Source: Desmodesmus armatus
Lineage: Eukaryota; Chlorophyta; Chlorophyceae; Sphaeropleales; Scenedesmaceae
Length of the DNA: 64,000 nucleotides
Assembly (NCBI GenBank): GCA_007449985.2
Contig: VIIQ02000139.1
Span: forward strand, 1-64,000
Direction: 5' to 3'
Shown piece by piece: positions 11,265 through 23,539 of the stretch. The stretch's first letter is position 1. Each line of letters starts with the position of its first letter. The notes beneath the pieces are model-generated. The model ran no database searches. It had not been told where the DNA came from and saw only the letters and a list, made by a program, of their open reading frames with translations. Both the position numbers and the translations under genes were made by a program.

Positions 11265-12779
11265 CCTACCCTACGATTCAGGCTGAGTGAAGGGTGTCTT
11301 TGTGTGTGCACCAAAGGTGTGCTGCCCCGTCAAGTAATGGACAGAGAGTGTTGTCTTGGCCGTTGGGTTCACTGGAGCATGTTGGTGCTTTGTCTGGTGT
11401 GGACTAGCTGCAAATTACACTACTGGCGGTCAGCAGCGGCAGCAGCAGCAGCGTCGCCCACTGGGCACTGGCTGCGCTGTTGGTGGGAAAGCCGCGGACT
11501 TATGTGCGGCACTGCATATGGCAGACTGCATGCTGCTTCAAGCCTTGCGCAGTGCGTGATTGTACACTGCATCAAGATGACAAGCCAGCACTGATTGCCT
11601 GGTATCGAAGCTATGCTGCCGCATCTGTGGTGATGATGATATGTGTTGTAATAGCATAGCTAGCTTGTGTCAACTAGGGCATGTTGCTGCGGTCGGAATG
11701 GTTGCGCAAGTCGGGCAGGAGCTGCTGATTGCATTAGGCTTTAGAGTTTAGGGCATTGCGCTGCGGTGACTGCAGCATTGGAGGTTTGCTTGTGGCTGGT
11801 GGTTTTCTGCTGTGCGGCTAGTGCACAGCTTGTGCCTTGGGATGGAGGTCACGACGGACTGATTTGGGTGTTCAGAAGCACCCATGCGATGTCGATTGTT
11901 TTGACATAATTCTGTAGTGCTTCGGTCTGTAGTGGCTTTCGCAGTGGTGGGCGTGTCAATGAGTGAGTTGAGGGTACCCGGGGGGGGGGGGGGACTGCAA
12001 AGAGAGTGCAGTGCCCTGGCCTGTAGTGGATTTGCACTGATGCATGCAGTTGTGTCAGGGACTGGATTACCATGCCATGATGGGCTGAATGCATTCAGTG
12101 GGTGAGTACCCTTGCAAAGGACTTCAGGTCGAGGTTGATGGGGCAGTATGTCTCGACCCTGCTGCGCCATGCATTCTGTAAGTTGCTTGCCAGTGCAGCG
12201 CTGCTGACCAACACCACACGCCCACTGGCTGGTTGTGACTTGCCACAAATTGGGTGGCATGCATGGCTCAGGAGTAAGGTGGAACAGGTTTTGCTGCCTG
12301 ACTGCTGGCAGCTGCAGTCACTGACTGCACCGGTTGGGTACCGGTACCCAAGCTAGCGGACAGGTCCTGAGGAGTATGGGATGCTGAACGTCTGTGATGT
12401 AATGAAATTTGCACTGATCGCTGTGGTTCAAGTGTTCGATGCAAGCTTGTTGGCTGTCTACAGGCAGTTGTGTTGGGTTGGGTCACTGACGTGTGCTGTA
12501 TTTGCCGACTGGGCTGATTTGCGTGGTCCCTGTAACACGGTCTGCCACATTAGGTTGAATTGCCTCTGGCGACTGGATGAATCGGCTGTTTAAGGCTGCG
12601 GACACCAACTTTTTCAAACCCTTTGATTTCAGATCACAACGGTGAGTCAGCCTTTCAAACTCAATGCAGCTGCACCGGTCACGACTGGTAGACCAAGCTA
12701 CGTGCAACGTATTCAACGACACTTCCGACAGGACTGCGACACTTCACACTTGACTCAACACAACATCCAGATCAGCAGC
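11265..12779. other. Intergenic region
   Basis: No supported gene. There is a TGTAA at 11647-11651 that could end the cytochrome b561 transcript, and a poly-G tract near 11980. The last 180 bases are probably the 5' UTR of the CTD phosphatase, because the first good ATG with strong downstream coding is at 12780. Confidence 0.45.
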
Positions 12780-14784
12780 ATGTCGGACGCCTCCAGTGTC
12801 GACAGCGAGCTAGCTGCCCTTCTAGATGATGAGCTGTTCCATAGCGGAGAAGATGCAGGGCAGACTGGCCCTGCTGAGGCAGCCCCAGCAGCAGCAGAGG
12901 CAGGGGAGGCGGACCCACAGCAGCAGCCAGCAAAGCGGCTCCGCTGGTCCAACACTGAGCCACAGACCCTTGGAGACCTCGATGACGAAGACGCAGCGTT
13001 TCTCGAGGAGTTTGGCGCCGAAGATGAGGGTTCCCAGGACATGGATGCAGAGCAGCAGGATATGGAAGATATGGACGATGCAGAGGAAGAGGATATCGAC
13101 CCAGACCAGCAAGCAGCAGAGGATTTAGCCAACGGCTATGTCTGCCCGCCACACCCTGGCTACTGGAACGGCATGTGCATGCGGTGCGGGGCACATCGGC
13201 CCGAGGAAACGCCCGAGCAGCTGGCAGCCAATAGCAGAAGGAGGACCCTGACCAAAATCAAGCACCTACACCACGCCAAAGAACTGGAGGTAAGAAGGAG
13301 CCTGAATTAGGAAGCCAAGGTCACTCAGCACGCAAGCTTGAGACCCATCTTCAAGTGCAGTTGCTGTCATGGCTCAGCTGTAACCTATCACCGGCATGGG
13401 CGCAGCAGCTGTGGCTTGTGTCCTGCAGGAGCAGAAGTCAGTTCCCCTGTTGGCATTGTCTGGGCCTGCAAAGTCTACAACACCTTGCATGTGGCCTTGC
13501 CCCAGCACAGGCACTGTGTGGGTGGTGGTTTTGCAGCTACTAGGGCGCTAGAGTCCATGCCTGCAGTCATAGCACCGAGGCCTGAGCAGGCTCTCAGCGC
13601 GTGTCAGCACGCATGCATGCGGCCTGCCTCAGCCTGCAGGACAGCCAGCATGGAGGAATATCTGCCCACACCCACTACTGCCCCCCTGCTACATTGTGGA
13701 TTTTTGCGCATGCGTCCTGCATCTGCAGCCTCTGCAGCAGAGCCACTCCTGCACCATGTTGCGCTTCTGCTGAGATGCTGCCGGTACTGCTGCCCCTGGT
13801 GCTGCCGCTGCCGCAAGTGCTGCCGCTGGTGCTGCCTCCTATGTTGCCATGCTGTGCTTCCATGGTGTGCTGCTGCTTGCACCCCCTGCTGCTGTCGCTG
13901 GCTGCAGGTTGCCAAGTTTGAGGCGGAGCGCATCGCTGGTGGCGAGCTGCAGCGCCTGATTGCACAGAAGCGGCTCATACTGGTGCTGGACCTGGACCAC
14001 ACCCTGCTCAACACAGGTAGGTGCGCAGGACACTGAGCGGTGCAGTGCCGGCAATGCAATCTTGCGTCTGTGTGCAGTATTCGTGTCCATGGTGGCCAGA
14101 AGCGGCTGATTGTAGTGCTGGACCTGGACCACACCCTGCTCAACACAGGTAGGTGTGCAGGACACTGCGCCTTATTCACAGCTACGGTATCTTGCGCCTG
14201 TGTGCAATATGCGTGTCCAGGCGGCTGGTTGGTTAGGGTCTTGTTGTTGTGCTGCCTGGCTGTTGCTGTTGCTGCTGGTGCTTGCTGTTGCTGACGCTGT
14301 TGCAGGCTGACCTTTCGTTGGTGCTTCGCTGTCTGCAGGATAGGGGGCGTCAATCTTGGAATGTATTGAGCCCAACCTTTTGCTGTTGCTGCTTATTTTG
14401 CTGGTGCTGCTTAGTTGCTTAGTTGCTGTTGCTGCCGTTGCTGTTGCTGTTTGCTGCCTGCAGTGCGTGACACCGACCTCAAGGCGGATTCTGTTGAGCG
14501 GGCGGCAGCCATCGAGCAGCTAGAAGCGCAGCACAAAGCATGGCAGGCACAGCAGCAGCAGCAGCAGCACCAGGTTGTGGCTGCTGCAGCAGCGGCGGCG
14601 GATGGCAGCAGCATAGGAGATGCTGAACCAGCAGCAGCATCACAGCAGCAGCAGCAGCAGCAGCAGCAGGAAGAAGTAGAAGGTGTTGACCAGTCACCTG
14701 CAGCTACAGCTGCAATTGTGGATGCAGCGCAGGCTGCAGCAGCTGAAGCAGCAAGCAGTGCTGCTGCTGACACAACAGCACAGG

Positions 14785-14816
<32 letters not shown>

Positions 14817-17800
14817 ACACCAAGCAGTGCAGCAGCTGTAGCGGCAGCTGCTGCAGCGGCAGGCGCTGTTGACCAGCAGCAGCAGCGGCAGCAGCAGGCG
14901 GGAGGTGGTGGTGGTGGGGACCAGGGCTCGTTTGGGCCGCAGGCGCAGCTGTACTACTTCAGGGACAAGGGCTTGTGGACCAAGCTGCGGCCTGGGGTGA
15001 GTGGGGTTTCGGTTGGACTTGTAAGCGGTTGTAGAGTTTGGCTGCTGAGTGGGCGGGCGGGGGGTGGGGGGGGGGCAGGGTTGAATGGTGAGCGGTGGCA
15101 GCTGCTGCAGCCAGTGCTGTCGACCAGTTGCGGCAGCGGCAGGCGCGTCCTGGCGGTGGGGTTGGCAGGGGCCTCATTTGCGCCGCAGGCTCACTTTTGA
15201 TACCTCAGGGACAAGGGCCTGTGGACCAAGCTTTGACCGGGGGTGAGTGGGGTTGCAATTGTGGCTTGTGGTTGCAGGGTTTTACTGCTGGTTGTGGGGT
15301 GTGTGTGTGTGTGTGGGGGGGGGTGAGCGGCGTGTTCTCACTACCTGCCGCACACTCGCCAAAAGATTGCTGCGCTGCCCCACCCTATCCCGCCTTGTTC
15401 CGCCGCTGCGTCCTGCAGGTTGGTACATTCGTTGCTGCTGTTTGAGTTGCACATCTTACACCATGTCCTGTCCTGCCGTCACACTTTCCTGATTCATATC
15501 CTTCCTGTTGTGTGTCAACGCTGCGTCCTTCCTGCAGGTTGGTGCCTTCCTTGCTGCTGTGTCTCAGCGTTACGAGCTGCACATCTACACCATGGGTGAC
15601 AAGGGCTACGCGGGGCTGATGGCTGACATCCTGGACCCACAGCACAGGCTGTTCAAGGGACGAGTCATCAGTGCGGTGAGGAGGGGGGGTCAGGTCGGTA
15701 AAAGGAGGCAGGGGTGGGGTACCTCGGGTTGAAGGCTTAGAAGTGTGTATGTATGTGTGTGTGCGTGTGTGTGTGTGTGTGGGGGGGGGGGGGTTGGCAA
15801 GAGCAAGCAGGGGCCAGATATGAGTGAGTGAATAGGTATTAAGGGAGCCGGGCTGACATCCTGGACCCGCAACACAGGCGGTTCCACAAACGAGTCATCA
15901 GCGCGGTGAGGAGGGGGGGGGGCAAAAGGCAATGGTGGCTTGGAAGGGTGTGTGTGTTGGGGGGGGGGGGGCAAGAGCACGCAGGGGCTTGATGAGTGTT
16001 CGTGTGCGAGTTCCCAGGGAGCATGGCCAGGTGGTACTACCATCAGTCATGGTGTCATCCCGGGCTGACATCCTGGACCCGCAACACAGGCTGTTCAACG
16101 GACGAGTCATCAGCGCGGTGAGGGCTTGGAAGGGGTGCGGGAGGGCATGCAGGGTCCAAAGGAGCGCGCGTGCGTGAATGAGTGAGTGAGGGAGAGAGGG
16201 AGGGAGGGAGGGAGGAGGGTTGCTCCTGAAGACCCTACATGCCTTTTGTGGATCTGCAAGGTATGCGGTGTTGTATTTGCATCGATTGCATCACCAATCG
16301 ATGCAATTACAACTCCGCACACCCTGCAGTTCCACAAATGGCATGTAGGGTCTTCAGGAGCAACCGTGATATCACCGGCCGTCAACATGACGGCGTGTAT
16401 GAGGTTGGCACTGCGTACATGTTCACCCTCCCGCCTACCCAACCAATCAACCAGCCACCTTCCTGCCTGCTTACCTACCCACATGCCTACCTGCCTGAAC
16501 GGTGTATGCCCTCGCCTGCCGCAACGAACACCTTGAGAAACATCCTGGACGCACTGTGAGAAACAGGTACTGAAACACACTTATACACACTCACGACGGC
16601 GAACTCATGCCTCACCGAATTGTCTGCTCCATCTTCCTGAATGTTTGCAAGCCTCACATCTCCCCCCTGGTCTCCCCCCCCCCCGCTCCCCGACCTGCTT
16701 TCAGGCTGACTGCACGCGTGCGGGTGTGAAGAGCCTTGATGTGCTGCTGGCTGACGAGTCGCTGGTACTCATCCTGGACGACACAGAGCACGTGTGGAAG
16801 GACAAGGACAAGGACCACACAGCAAACCTTATACAGGTGAAAATGTGTGTCTGTGCGTGTGTGTTGACACATGAATTGCATCCAGCAGGTGTGTGGAGGA
16901 GGGTGGTGGAAGGGTGTGTGGAAAGACAAGGACAAGGACCACACAGCCAACCTCATACAGGTGACACGATAGTATTGGCATGTGTGTGCCAGGCATGTGT
17001 GTGTGCGTGTGTAAGACATTTGGAGGGAAATGGTTTTTCAGGCCGAAGATCCTTGTGTGTGGAGGAAGGTGGGAAAAGGGTGTGTGGAAGGACCAGGACA
17101 AGGACCACACAGCTAACCTCATTCAGGTTGGGTGGGTGGGTGAATAGGGGGTGGGGGGGCGTATGCACACATGTATGTAGAAGGACAAGGACCACACAGC
17201 TAACCTCATACAGGTGACACGTGCATGCTGGCATGTGTGTACGCGTGGTTAAAACACGAGTTGCATCTACGCTGCACATGATTTGCGGCAGGGGCAAGGG
17301 TGTGTTGAAGGACAAGGAGAAGGACCATACAGCCAACCTCATACAAGTGACACCAACAATTTCAGCTGTGTTGCTGAGGGCGAGTGTGTGTTCGTGTGTA
17401 GGCACAGGAAGTGTGTGCATGTATGTGTGTGTGTGTGTGGTGGGGGGGGGGGGGGGGGAGATGTGGAGGGACAAGGACCACACAGCCAACCTCATTCAGG
17501 TGACACTCAGACGCGTTGTTGTGCATGTTGTGCATGCGTGTGTGGAGGGTGAGGAAGGAGGTGTGGGAGGACAAAGACCACACAGCCAACCTCATACAGG
17601 TGAAACGGCAACACTGGCATGTTTGTGCGCGTGTGCACAGGGTGTGTGTGTGGGGGGGGGGATTTGTGGCATCTGCGCCCTGTGCCTGCATGCCTTTGCC
17701 CCTGCACTTGGCCCTGCCTGAAACCCCCCTCACCACCACCACACACCTGCACGCACCCTTTGCCCCCCCCCCAGGTTGCGCGCTACCACTACTTTGGTGC

Positions 17801-20800
17801 GAGTGCCAAGCTGTTTCATGCAGACGCCACCAGCCCACTGGAGCAAGGCCGGGACGAGCCTGGGCAAGGGGGCATGCTGGACTGTTGTGCCGCTGTGCCT
17901 GCATGCATCCGCCTCTGCACAATTCCCTGCCCCCCCCCCCCCTTTCCCCCACTTCTTTGCCCCCCCCCCCCCCCCAACCCCCTCTCACCCACGCTCCCCC
18001 CCCCCTTCTGTCACCCCCCCCCCCAGGTTGCGTGCTACCACTACTTTGGTGCGAGTGCCAAGCTGTTCCATGCAGACGCCACCAGCCCACTGGAGCAAGG
18101 CCGGGACGAGCCTGGGCAAGGGGGCATGCTGGACTGTTGTGCCGCTGTGCCTGCATGCATCCGCCTCTGCACAATTCCCTGCCCCCCCCCCTTTCCCCCA
18201 CTTCTTTGCCCCCCCACCCCCCCCCCCCCCCCTCTCACCCACGCTCCCCCCCCCTTCTGTCACCCCCCCCCCCCCGGTTGCGTGCTACCACTACTTTGGT
18301 GCGAGTGCCAAGCTGTTCCATGCAGACGCCACCAGCCCACTAGAACAGGGCAGGGATGAACCTGAGCAGGGGGGCATGCTGGACTGTTGTTGTGCCGCTG
18401 TGCCTGCATGCATCCGCCTCGGCACAATGCCCTGCATTCCCCCCCCCCCCTTTCCTTCACTTTTCACCCCCTCCCCAAACCACCCTGCCCCCCTGTGCCC
18501 CCCCCCCCAGGTTGCACGCTACCACTACTTTGGTGCGAGTGCTAAGCTGTTCCATGCAGACGCCACCAGCCCACTGGAGCAAGGCCGGGACGAGCCTGAG
18601 CAGGGGGCATGCTGGACAATGCAGCACGGCTGCTGGAGCGCATACACACACGCGTCTACGGCAGCGACGGCCAGCAGCAGCAGTCTCAGCCGCCGCCGCC
18701 GCAGCAGCAGCAGCAGCACGAAGGGGAGGAGGAGGAGGAGGCAGTTATGCAGGTGAGGGGTGTTGTGGCTTACAGTGTGGGGGACGAGATTATAAGAAGA
18801 TGTAAAGCAGATCCCAATGTGCTATGCGCAGGGGTTGCGGCGTTAGTGCGCAGAGAGGTGCTGAAGGGTGGATCTGGAGGTTTAGATGTGTGTATGGAAT
18901 GCTTACATGTGCTGCATGTGAAGCTCTATTAATTATGTGGTGTCTGCCGACTGCACATATCAACTGTGTAGGAGGACCAGTCAGAACAGCCACAGCAGCA
19001 GCAGCCACAGCAGCAGCAGCCACAGCAGCAGCAGCAGCAGCAGCCGTCGTTGCCAGGGTTGAGGCGGGTCAAGCGCGTGCAGCCAGGATCAGCAGCAGCA
19101 GCAGCAGCAGCAAGCAACGGCAGCGGCAACGGCAATGGCAACGGCGGTCGGCTACCGCCCCACAATGACGTGCGTGTGTGTCTGGAGGCTGAGAAGCGCA
19201 GCGTGCTGTCAGGCTGTAGCATCGTCTTCAGTAGGTGAGGCAGCGGCGGAGCTGGCTGACTGAGGAAGGGAGACGACGGCGGCTCTTGACGCCAGCGCTC
19301 AGTAACTGTTGTAGTATCAGCATGTGCTTTTCTGAACACTGCCATCACCCCATTCCTGGGTTGTGTGCAGGTGTTGGCTGCAGCAGCAGGAGCCCCAGGC
19401 GCACCCACTGTGGCACTTTGACTGCATGACCTTCTCAACTGACAAGCCCCCCCCCTAAAAAGCATGTTGCCCCCCCCCCCAACCCCACACACATGCATCC
19501 TCCATGTCAACACACACATGTGCATGGTTGTGTGCAGGTGTTGGCCGCAGCAGCAGGAGCCCCAGGCGCACCCGCTGTGGCAGCTGGCAGTGAGCATGGG
19601 CGGCTCATGCAGCTTGAAGCTGCAGCCGGGCAGCACCACACACCTCGTGGTGGCTCCTGACCATGACGCACCCCCAGGCAGCGTGCCATTTACTGACAAG
19701 GTGGGGGGGGGGGGGAGATGGCTTAGGGAGTGTGTTTTCGGGGGCAGGGGGGGTGTTTAGGAGTGGTGGAGTGAGAATGTGTTCGTGCTTTGAGGGGACT
19801 TGGGCAGGACTTGTTGTCAATTTGGTTGTTAGGGGTTCCGGGAGGGGGGGGGGGCGGGGGGAGTGTTTGGGCAGCACCACACACCTCGTGGTGGCGCCTG
19901 ACCATGACGCACCCCCGGCAGCGTGCCATTCACTGACAAGGTGTGTGCAAGGGGGGGCGGCGGGGGTGAGGGGGGTGACATGTGGCTCAGAGAGTGTGTG
20001 TTTTGTGCACAAGGTTGGTGTGTCTCATAGCACATTACTTGCAGCCAGCCAGTCTACAGCAGGACAAACAGGGATGTGTGTGACACGGCGTGCTTGGTTG
20101 CTTTGTTTTCAAGGGCTGAAGAGCTCTTTTTGGCAAGTCAACCTGAATTGCCTTCAACGAGTACATGGCATGCTGAACAGTCTCGTGCGCGTGTGTGTCG
20201 TGTCTTTGCAGGTCCAGGCTGCTTCCAAGGCGGGCATCCCTGTGGTGCACCCGGACTGGCTGCTGGCCTGCAAGTGAGCCGGGGGGGGGGCACTGGGGAG
20301 GGCGGGGAGCGGGATTGTGTGGCTGTGGCGCAAGGGAACGTGAAGACTTTGCTAGAGGGAAAAAGAGCTTCAGCAGGGGCAGTGATCCATGCAATGTTCT
20401 GCACAATTGCTAGCCTTGTACTTGTCTTTGCTGCTTATTGACTGCTTGTCAGACTTTGAGATGGCGGCTTCTCGAAAACGGTCTGTTGTGGCGTGTGTTG
20501 CTGGTTTGCGTGGCGTCAGCTGCCTGCAGCCGACTTCAGCCTTTATCTTTCATCTACAGCTAGTCTTTTCAAGGTTTGAACAGGCATCTTATTGCTTGTC
20601 CCCGTTGATGTGGTGCGTGTGTTGCAGGTTTGCATGGCGTCAGCTGCCTGCGGCCGACTTCAGCCTCAAGAGCTACACCAGCAGGCCCGGCAGCAGCAGC
20701 TGCAGCAGGGGGTGGCTGGGCCTGGCACGCGGCCAACGGACAGCGCCAGCGGCAGCACTGGCGGCGGAACGAGCAGCTGTGATGAAAGGGGCGGGGCGCA

Positions 20801-20811
20801 CGGGGCCTTGA
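12780..20811 (+). CDS. FCP1/CPL-like RNA polymerase II CTD phosphatase with BRCT domain
   Basis: Model: join(12780..13289, 13908..14016, 14464..14996, 15538..15675, 16705..16836, 18511..18752, 18972..19234, 19538..19700, 20212..20273, 20628..20811), about 778 residues. The acidic N-terminus has a Cys motif (CPPHPGYWNGMCMRCG). The FCPH core carries the DxDxT nucleophile motif LVLDLDHTLLNT (about residues 195-206), YELHIYTMGDKGYAG, DILDPQHRLFKGRVIS and DDTEHVW. A BRCT region follows (THLVVAPDHD, GIPVVHPDWLLAC). The family removes phosphate from the Pol II CTD in the nucleus. A Q/A-rich insertion of about 150 residues separates DLDHT from LYYFRDKGLWTKL. Exon 18511..18752 is one base short (G-run near 18605); one added G restores frame and both flanking phases. 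At least six exons have partial copies in their introns. Confidence 0.85.
14070..14149 (+). repeat. Second copy of the DLDHT catalytic exon end
   Basis: Repeats KRLIVVLDLDHTLLNTG with a GTAGGT donor, about 133 bases after the exon end at 14016. It encodes the complete phosphatase nucleophile motif but lies within the inferred intron. Confidence 0.8.
15852..16117 (+). repeat. Two copies of the ADILDPQHRLF..RVISA exon end
   Basis: Copies at about 15852-15905 and 16064-16117 repeat the 3' end of the exon that ends at 15675, each with a GTGAGG donor. The first has substitutions (RRFHKRVISA); the second (RLFNGRVISA) is nearly intact. Confidence 0.85.
16218..16365. repeat. Long imperfect inverted repeat (71-bp arms)
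   Basis: Arms 16218-16288 and 16295-16365 are complementary at 65 of 71 positions around a 6-base loop. It lies in a CTD-phosphatase intron. It may be a MITE or a small-RNA hairpin precursor; no clear target-site duplication is visible. Confidence 0.85.
16905..17599 (+). repeat. Six copies of the WKDKDKDHTANLIQ exon end
   Basis: After the exon ending at 16836, copies end at about 16960, 17126, 17213, 17346, 17499 and 17599. All keep the DKDHTANLIQ-like end followed by GT, with spacings between 87 and 166 bases. With the exon itself this makes seven. Confidence 0.9.
17775..18510 (+). repeat. Three upstream copies of the YHYFGASAKLFHADATSP exon start
   Basis: Units starting at 17775, 18027 and 18277 precede the exon at 18511 (spacing 252, 250, 234). 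Each repeats the poly-C tract, the acceptor region and about 110 coding bases to GGMLD, then diverges. In the third copy the acceptor AG is lost (poly-C runs into GG). Confidence 0.9.
19371..19940 (+). repeat. Copies of the BRCT exon on both sides
   Basis: A truncated copy (CWLQQQEPQAHPLW-like, with acceptor) at about 19371-19440 precedes the exon at 19538-19700. A copy of its 3' end (GSTTHLVVAPDHDAP..FTDK with donor) follows at about 19868-19940. Confidence 0.85.
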
Positions 20812-21090
20812 GGGTGGGTGGTGTGTGATGCAGCGTGGGTGGTGTGTGTTGCGCCAGGCAGTTGGTGTCATTGCAGCGTGGTGATGTGCATTGCAGCGGG
20901 CGGCTGTGTGAAGGTACTGTGGTGGCAACAGCAGTGCGGCGGGCAGGCTGAGTGCTGTCGTCATGGCAGCACATATGTATTGTGTAGTGTTTTACCATTA
21001 CTCTTGACTCGTTGCAGTAGTCGTGCCACGGCAGCGTCAGCGGCGGAGCGAGCAGCTGTCATGAAGGGTGTGGGACGCACAGGGCATGTA
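20500..21090 (+). repeat. Copies of the last CTD-phosphatase exon edges
   Basis: The 5' edge (FAWRQLPAADFS) is repeated at about 20506-20548, upstream of the exon at 20628. The 3' edge encoding AERAAVMKG.GRTG is repeated at about 21025-21090, beyond the stop codon. Confidence 0.75.
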
Positions 21091-21099
21091 TGGGCGGTG

Positions 21100-22108
21100 T
21101 GTTGTCGGGTGAGGGTGCTGTGCGGTTGTGGACAGCGCCCTCCCATCTTGCTGATGCAACGTTGCCTTGATGCTGTTGGCGACCCACCAAACAGCTGCCT
21201 GGGCAAACAGCGACCCTGCTGCCTAACACACTGGCTGCTGTGCCAGTTGACAGAAGTATCCACACCACCTGCATGCACGGCAGGAGCTGCAGCACAAGCA
21301 CATGACAGCTGCTGCCACGTCAAGCACTTGACAGCAGCAGTGTGGTCATATCGCAGCAGCAGCAGCAGCAGCAGCAGCAGCTCATTGTGTGCCTATGTTG
21401 ACGACTGGCTGTGGCCTGAAAAGGGTGGTCTCGCCCGCCTGACCCTTGCATTGTTTTGTTAATGGCGGTCTGAAAGCTTCCCGCTTTTTTGTTTACACTT
21501 TGCAGCGGCTGTGATTGCTTGATGCCACTGAGCAGTCAATCGTATGGTGCTTGTGTGTGGATCAGTCGGGTTGCCTGCTACATGTAACACCAGGTGTTTG
21601 TGCAGCCTGACTTGCTTGGTGCAAAAACATTCAAATCAGCTGGCAAAAAGCTGACCAACAGTACAGTCTCCTACCAGTTTTGCTGCCCGGGGCCCCCCAC
21701 CCCCCCTGTCCTGTATCCACTCACTCCTGTATCCACGTCCGTGTCCTGTATCCACTCACTACTGGTCCCATGGAGGCACACTGCCTAATCAACTGCGTGG
21801 AATGATCCGTTACAAACTCACCATTCAACTGCTGTTCAACTCCTTCTTCTGCTTGCGTTTGGCACTCGTTGGTCACAGACTGTGATGACTGTGATGATCG
21901 GTGACTCCCGGTCACACTACCCGCATCCGCAATGCGTGTGTCGTGCTGCAAAGTATTGAGATACCAGGCATGTACTCCTCCATCCCACTATTAAGGACTC
22001 AAATCGACAACGCCAGCCCGCGCTGTGCTGCTAATTTCCATTTGTTCAGGCGCTGCGCAGCAAATCCATCACAAAACTGCAGCACATATTGAGCTTGCAA
22101 CCATCAAA
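21100..22108. other. Intergenic region
   Basis: No supported gene. A TGTAA at 21583-21587 may end the phosphatase transcript. A short CAG run lies at 21353-21380. The last bases are probably the 5' region of the secreted-protein gene. Confidence 0.45.
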
Positions 22109-22517
22109 ATGATTGTGCAGGTGCTGGTGCTCGCGCTCGCTTTCCTAGGCCCAGCTTACTGCTTCCCCACCATCTATGTTGCTCGATACGCCAAAGAGTG
22201 CGCAGACCACCCATATGCAGACTTTGGTAAAGTTCACGAGTACAGCAAGACAGTAGACAAGTAAGCGTGAGCTGCAAGACTCTCCAAGCACTGTCACTCC
22301 CGGAAGCAGAAGCAGCAACTGCTGTTGGCAACTGCATGCTGGCAGCTGCAAGCCTTTGCTGAGCTGGGAGCGTGTTGGTGGTGCAGGGAAGCGTCATTCT
22401 CGCTAACTACACAGTCAGGCAAGGCAGCAGGCGGTACAATATGTGCTGGTGATGAGTACAACCTTCATGTGAGTGTGAGGTGCAGCTGTCACTGAGACTC
22501 CCATGCTTTCCCGCCCT

Positions 22518-22554
<37 letters not shown>

Positions 22555-23046
22555 CGACAGCAGGGAGGAGGGTCATGCAGCTACAGCATGCTTTGGGGTT
22601 GCGCTTCGAGCTGGTAGCCGTAAGTTTCAAGGCATGAACCAAAGTGTAACACTCAGCATCTGCAACAGGATGCACATTTCAGCCAGCAGAGTTGGTGGGT
22701 GTACCTGCATGAAAAGCACACGGCCAACGTTCAACAAAACTCTGCCATCAGCAGTTGTGATGTTTCAAACGCGTAGAGCACAAACAGCATGTGTGGACTG
22801 GGGGGGGGGGGGCACTGCAAAGGAGGACCGGCATGTTGATAGTTGAGAAAACAGCACCTGACTGACAAGGGAAGCAGCAGCGCGCTCATTCTGTTGACAG
22901 CTGGTAGACAATGTCAACTGTCCACACAGTGAGCACGTTGCTGTCTCCCTTGTCAGTCCGGTGCTGTTGTCAAGCTATCAACATGCCGTCCGAAAGGGTT
23001 ACGGGCGCAGCTCAATGCTCGTGAAGATGCTGACAAGCAAGCTTTC

Positions 23047-23078
<32 letters not shown>

Positions 23079-23472
23079 TCATGGTCACGTGCACTGCAGC
23101 CGGGTTGCAGGGGCACAAGCAGCTGCCAACCGCCTGAGGCTCCATTCACATCTATGCAAGGTGGCGGAGCAAGTACACTTGCCTTCAGAAAGGCACGGCT
23201 AGCTTGCGTATCTTGGAAGTATCTGGCTCAGCCAGATGCCGTAGCTCGTCTGTGTGTACGTGGAAAACCAGTTGCCACCTGCGGCGGAGGGGGGCTGCTG
23301 GACACTGCTGAGAGTCTGAGAGTCTGAGCGTAATGTGGTTGGTCAACTGCTGGTTTGCAGCAATGACAAAACAATACTCGCAGCTGTAGTGGTCTGCCAT
23401 CTCTCACCCTGCTCAAAAAGCAACGGGTGAAACACTGTGACCCAAATGCACGGTGGCCACAGGAGAATATCA

Positions 23473-23539
<67 letters not shown>

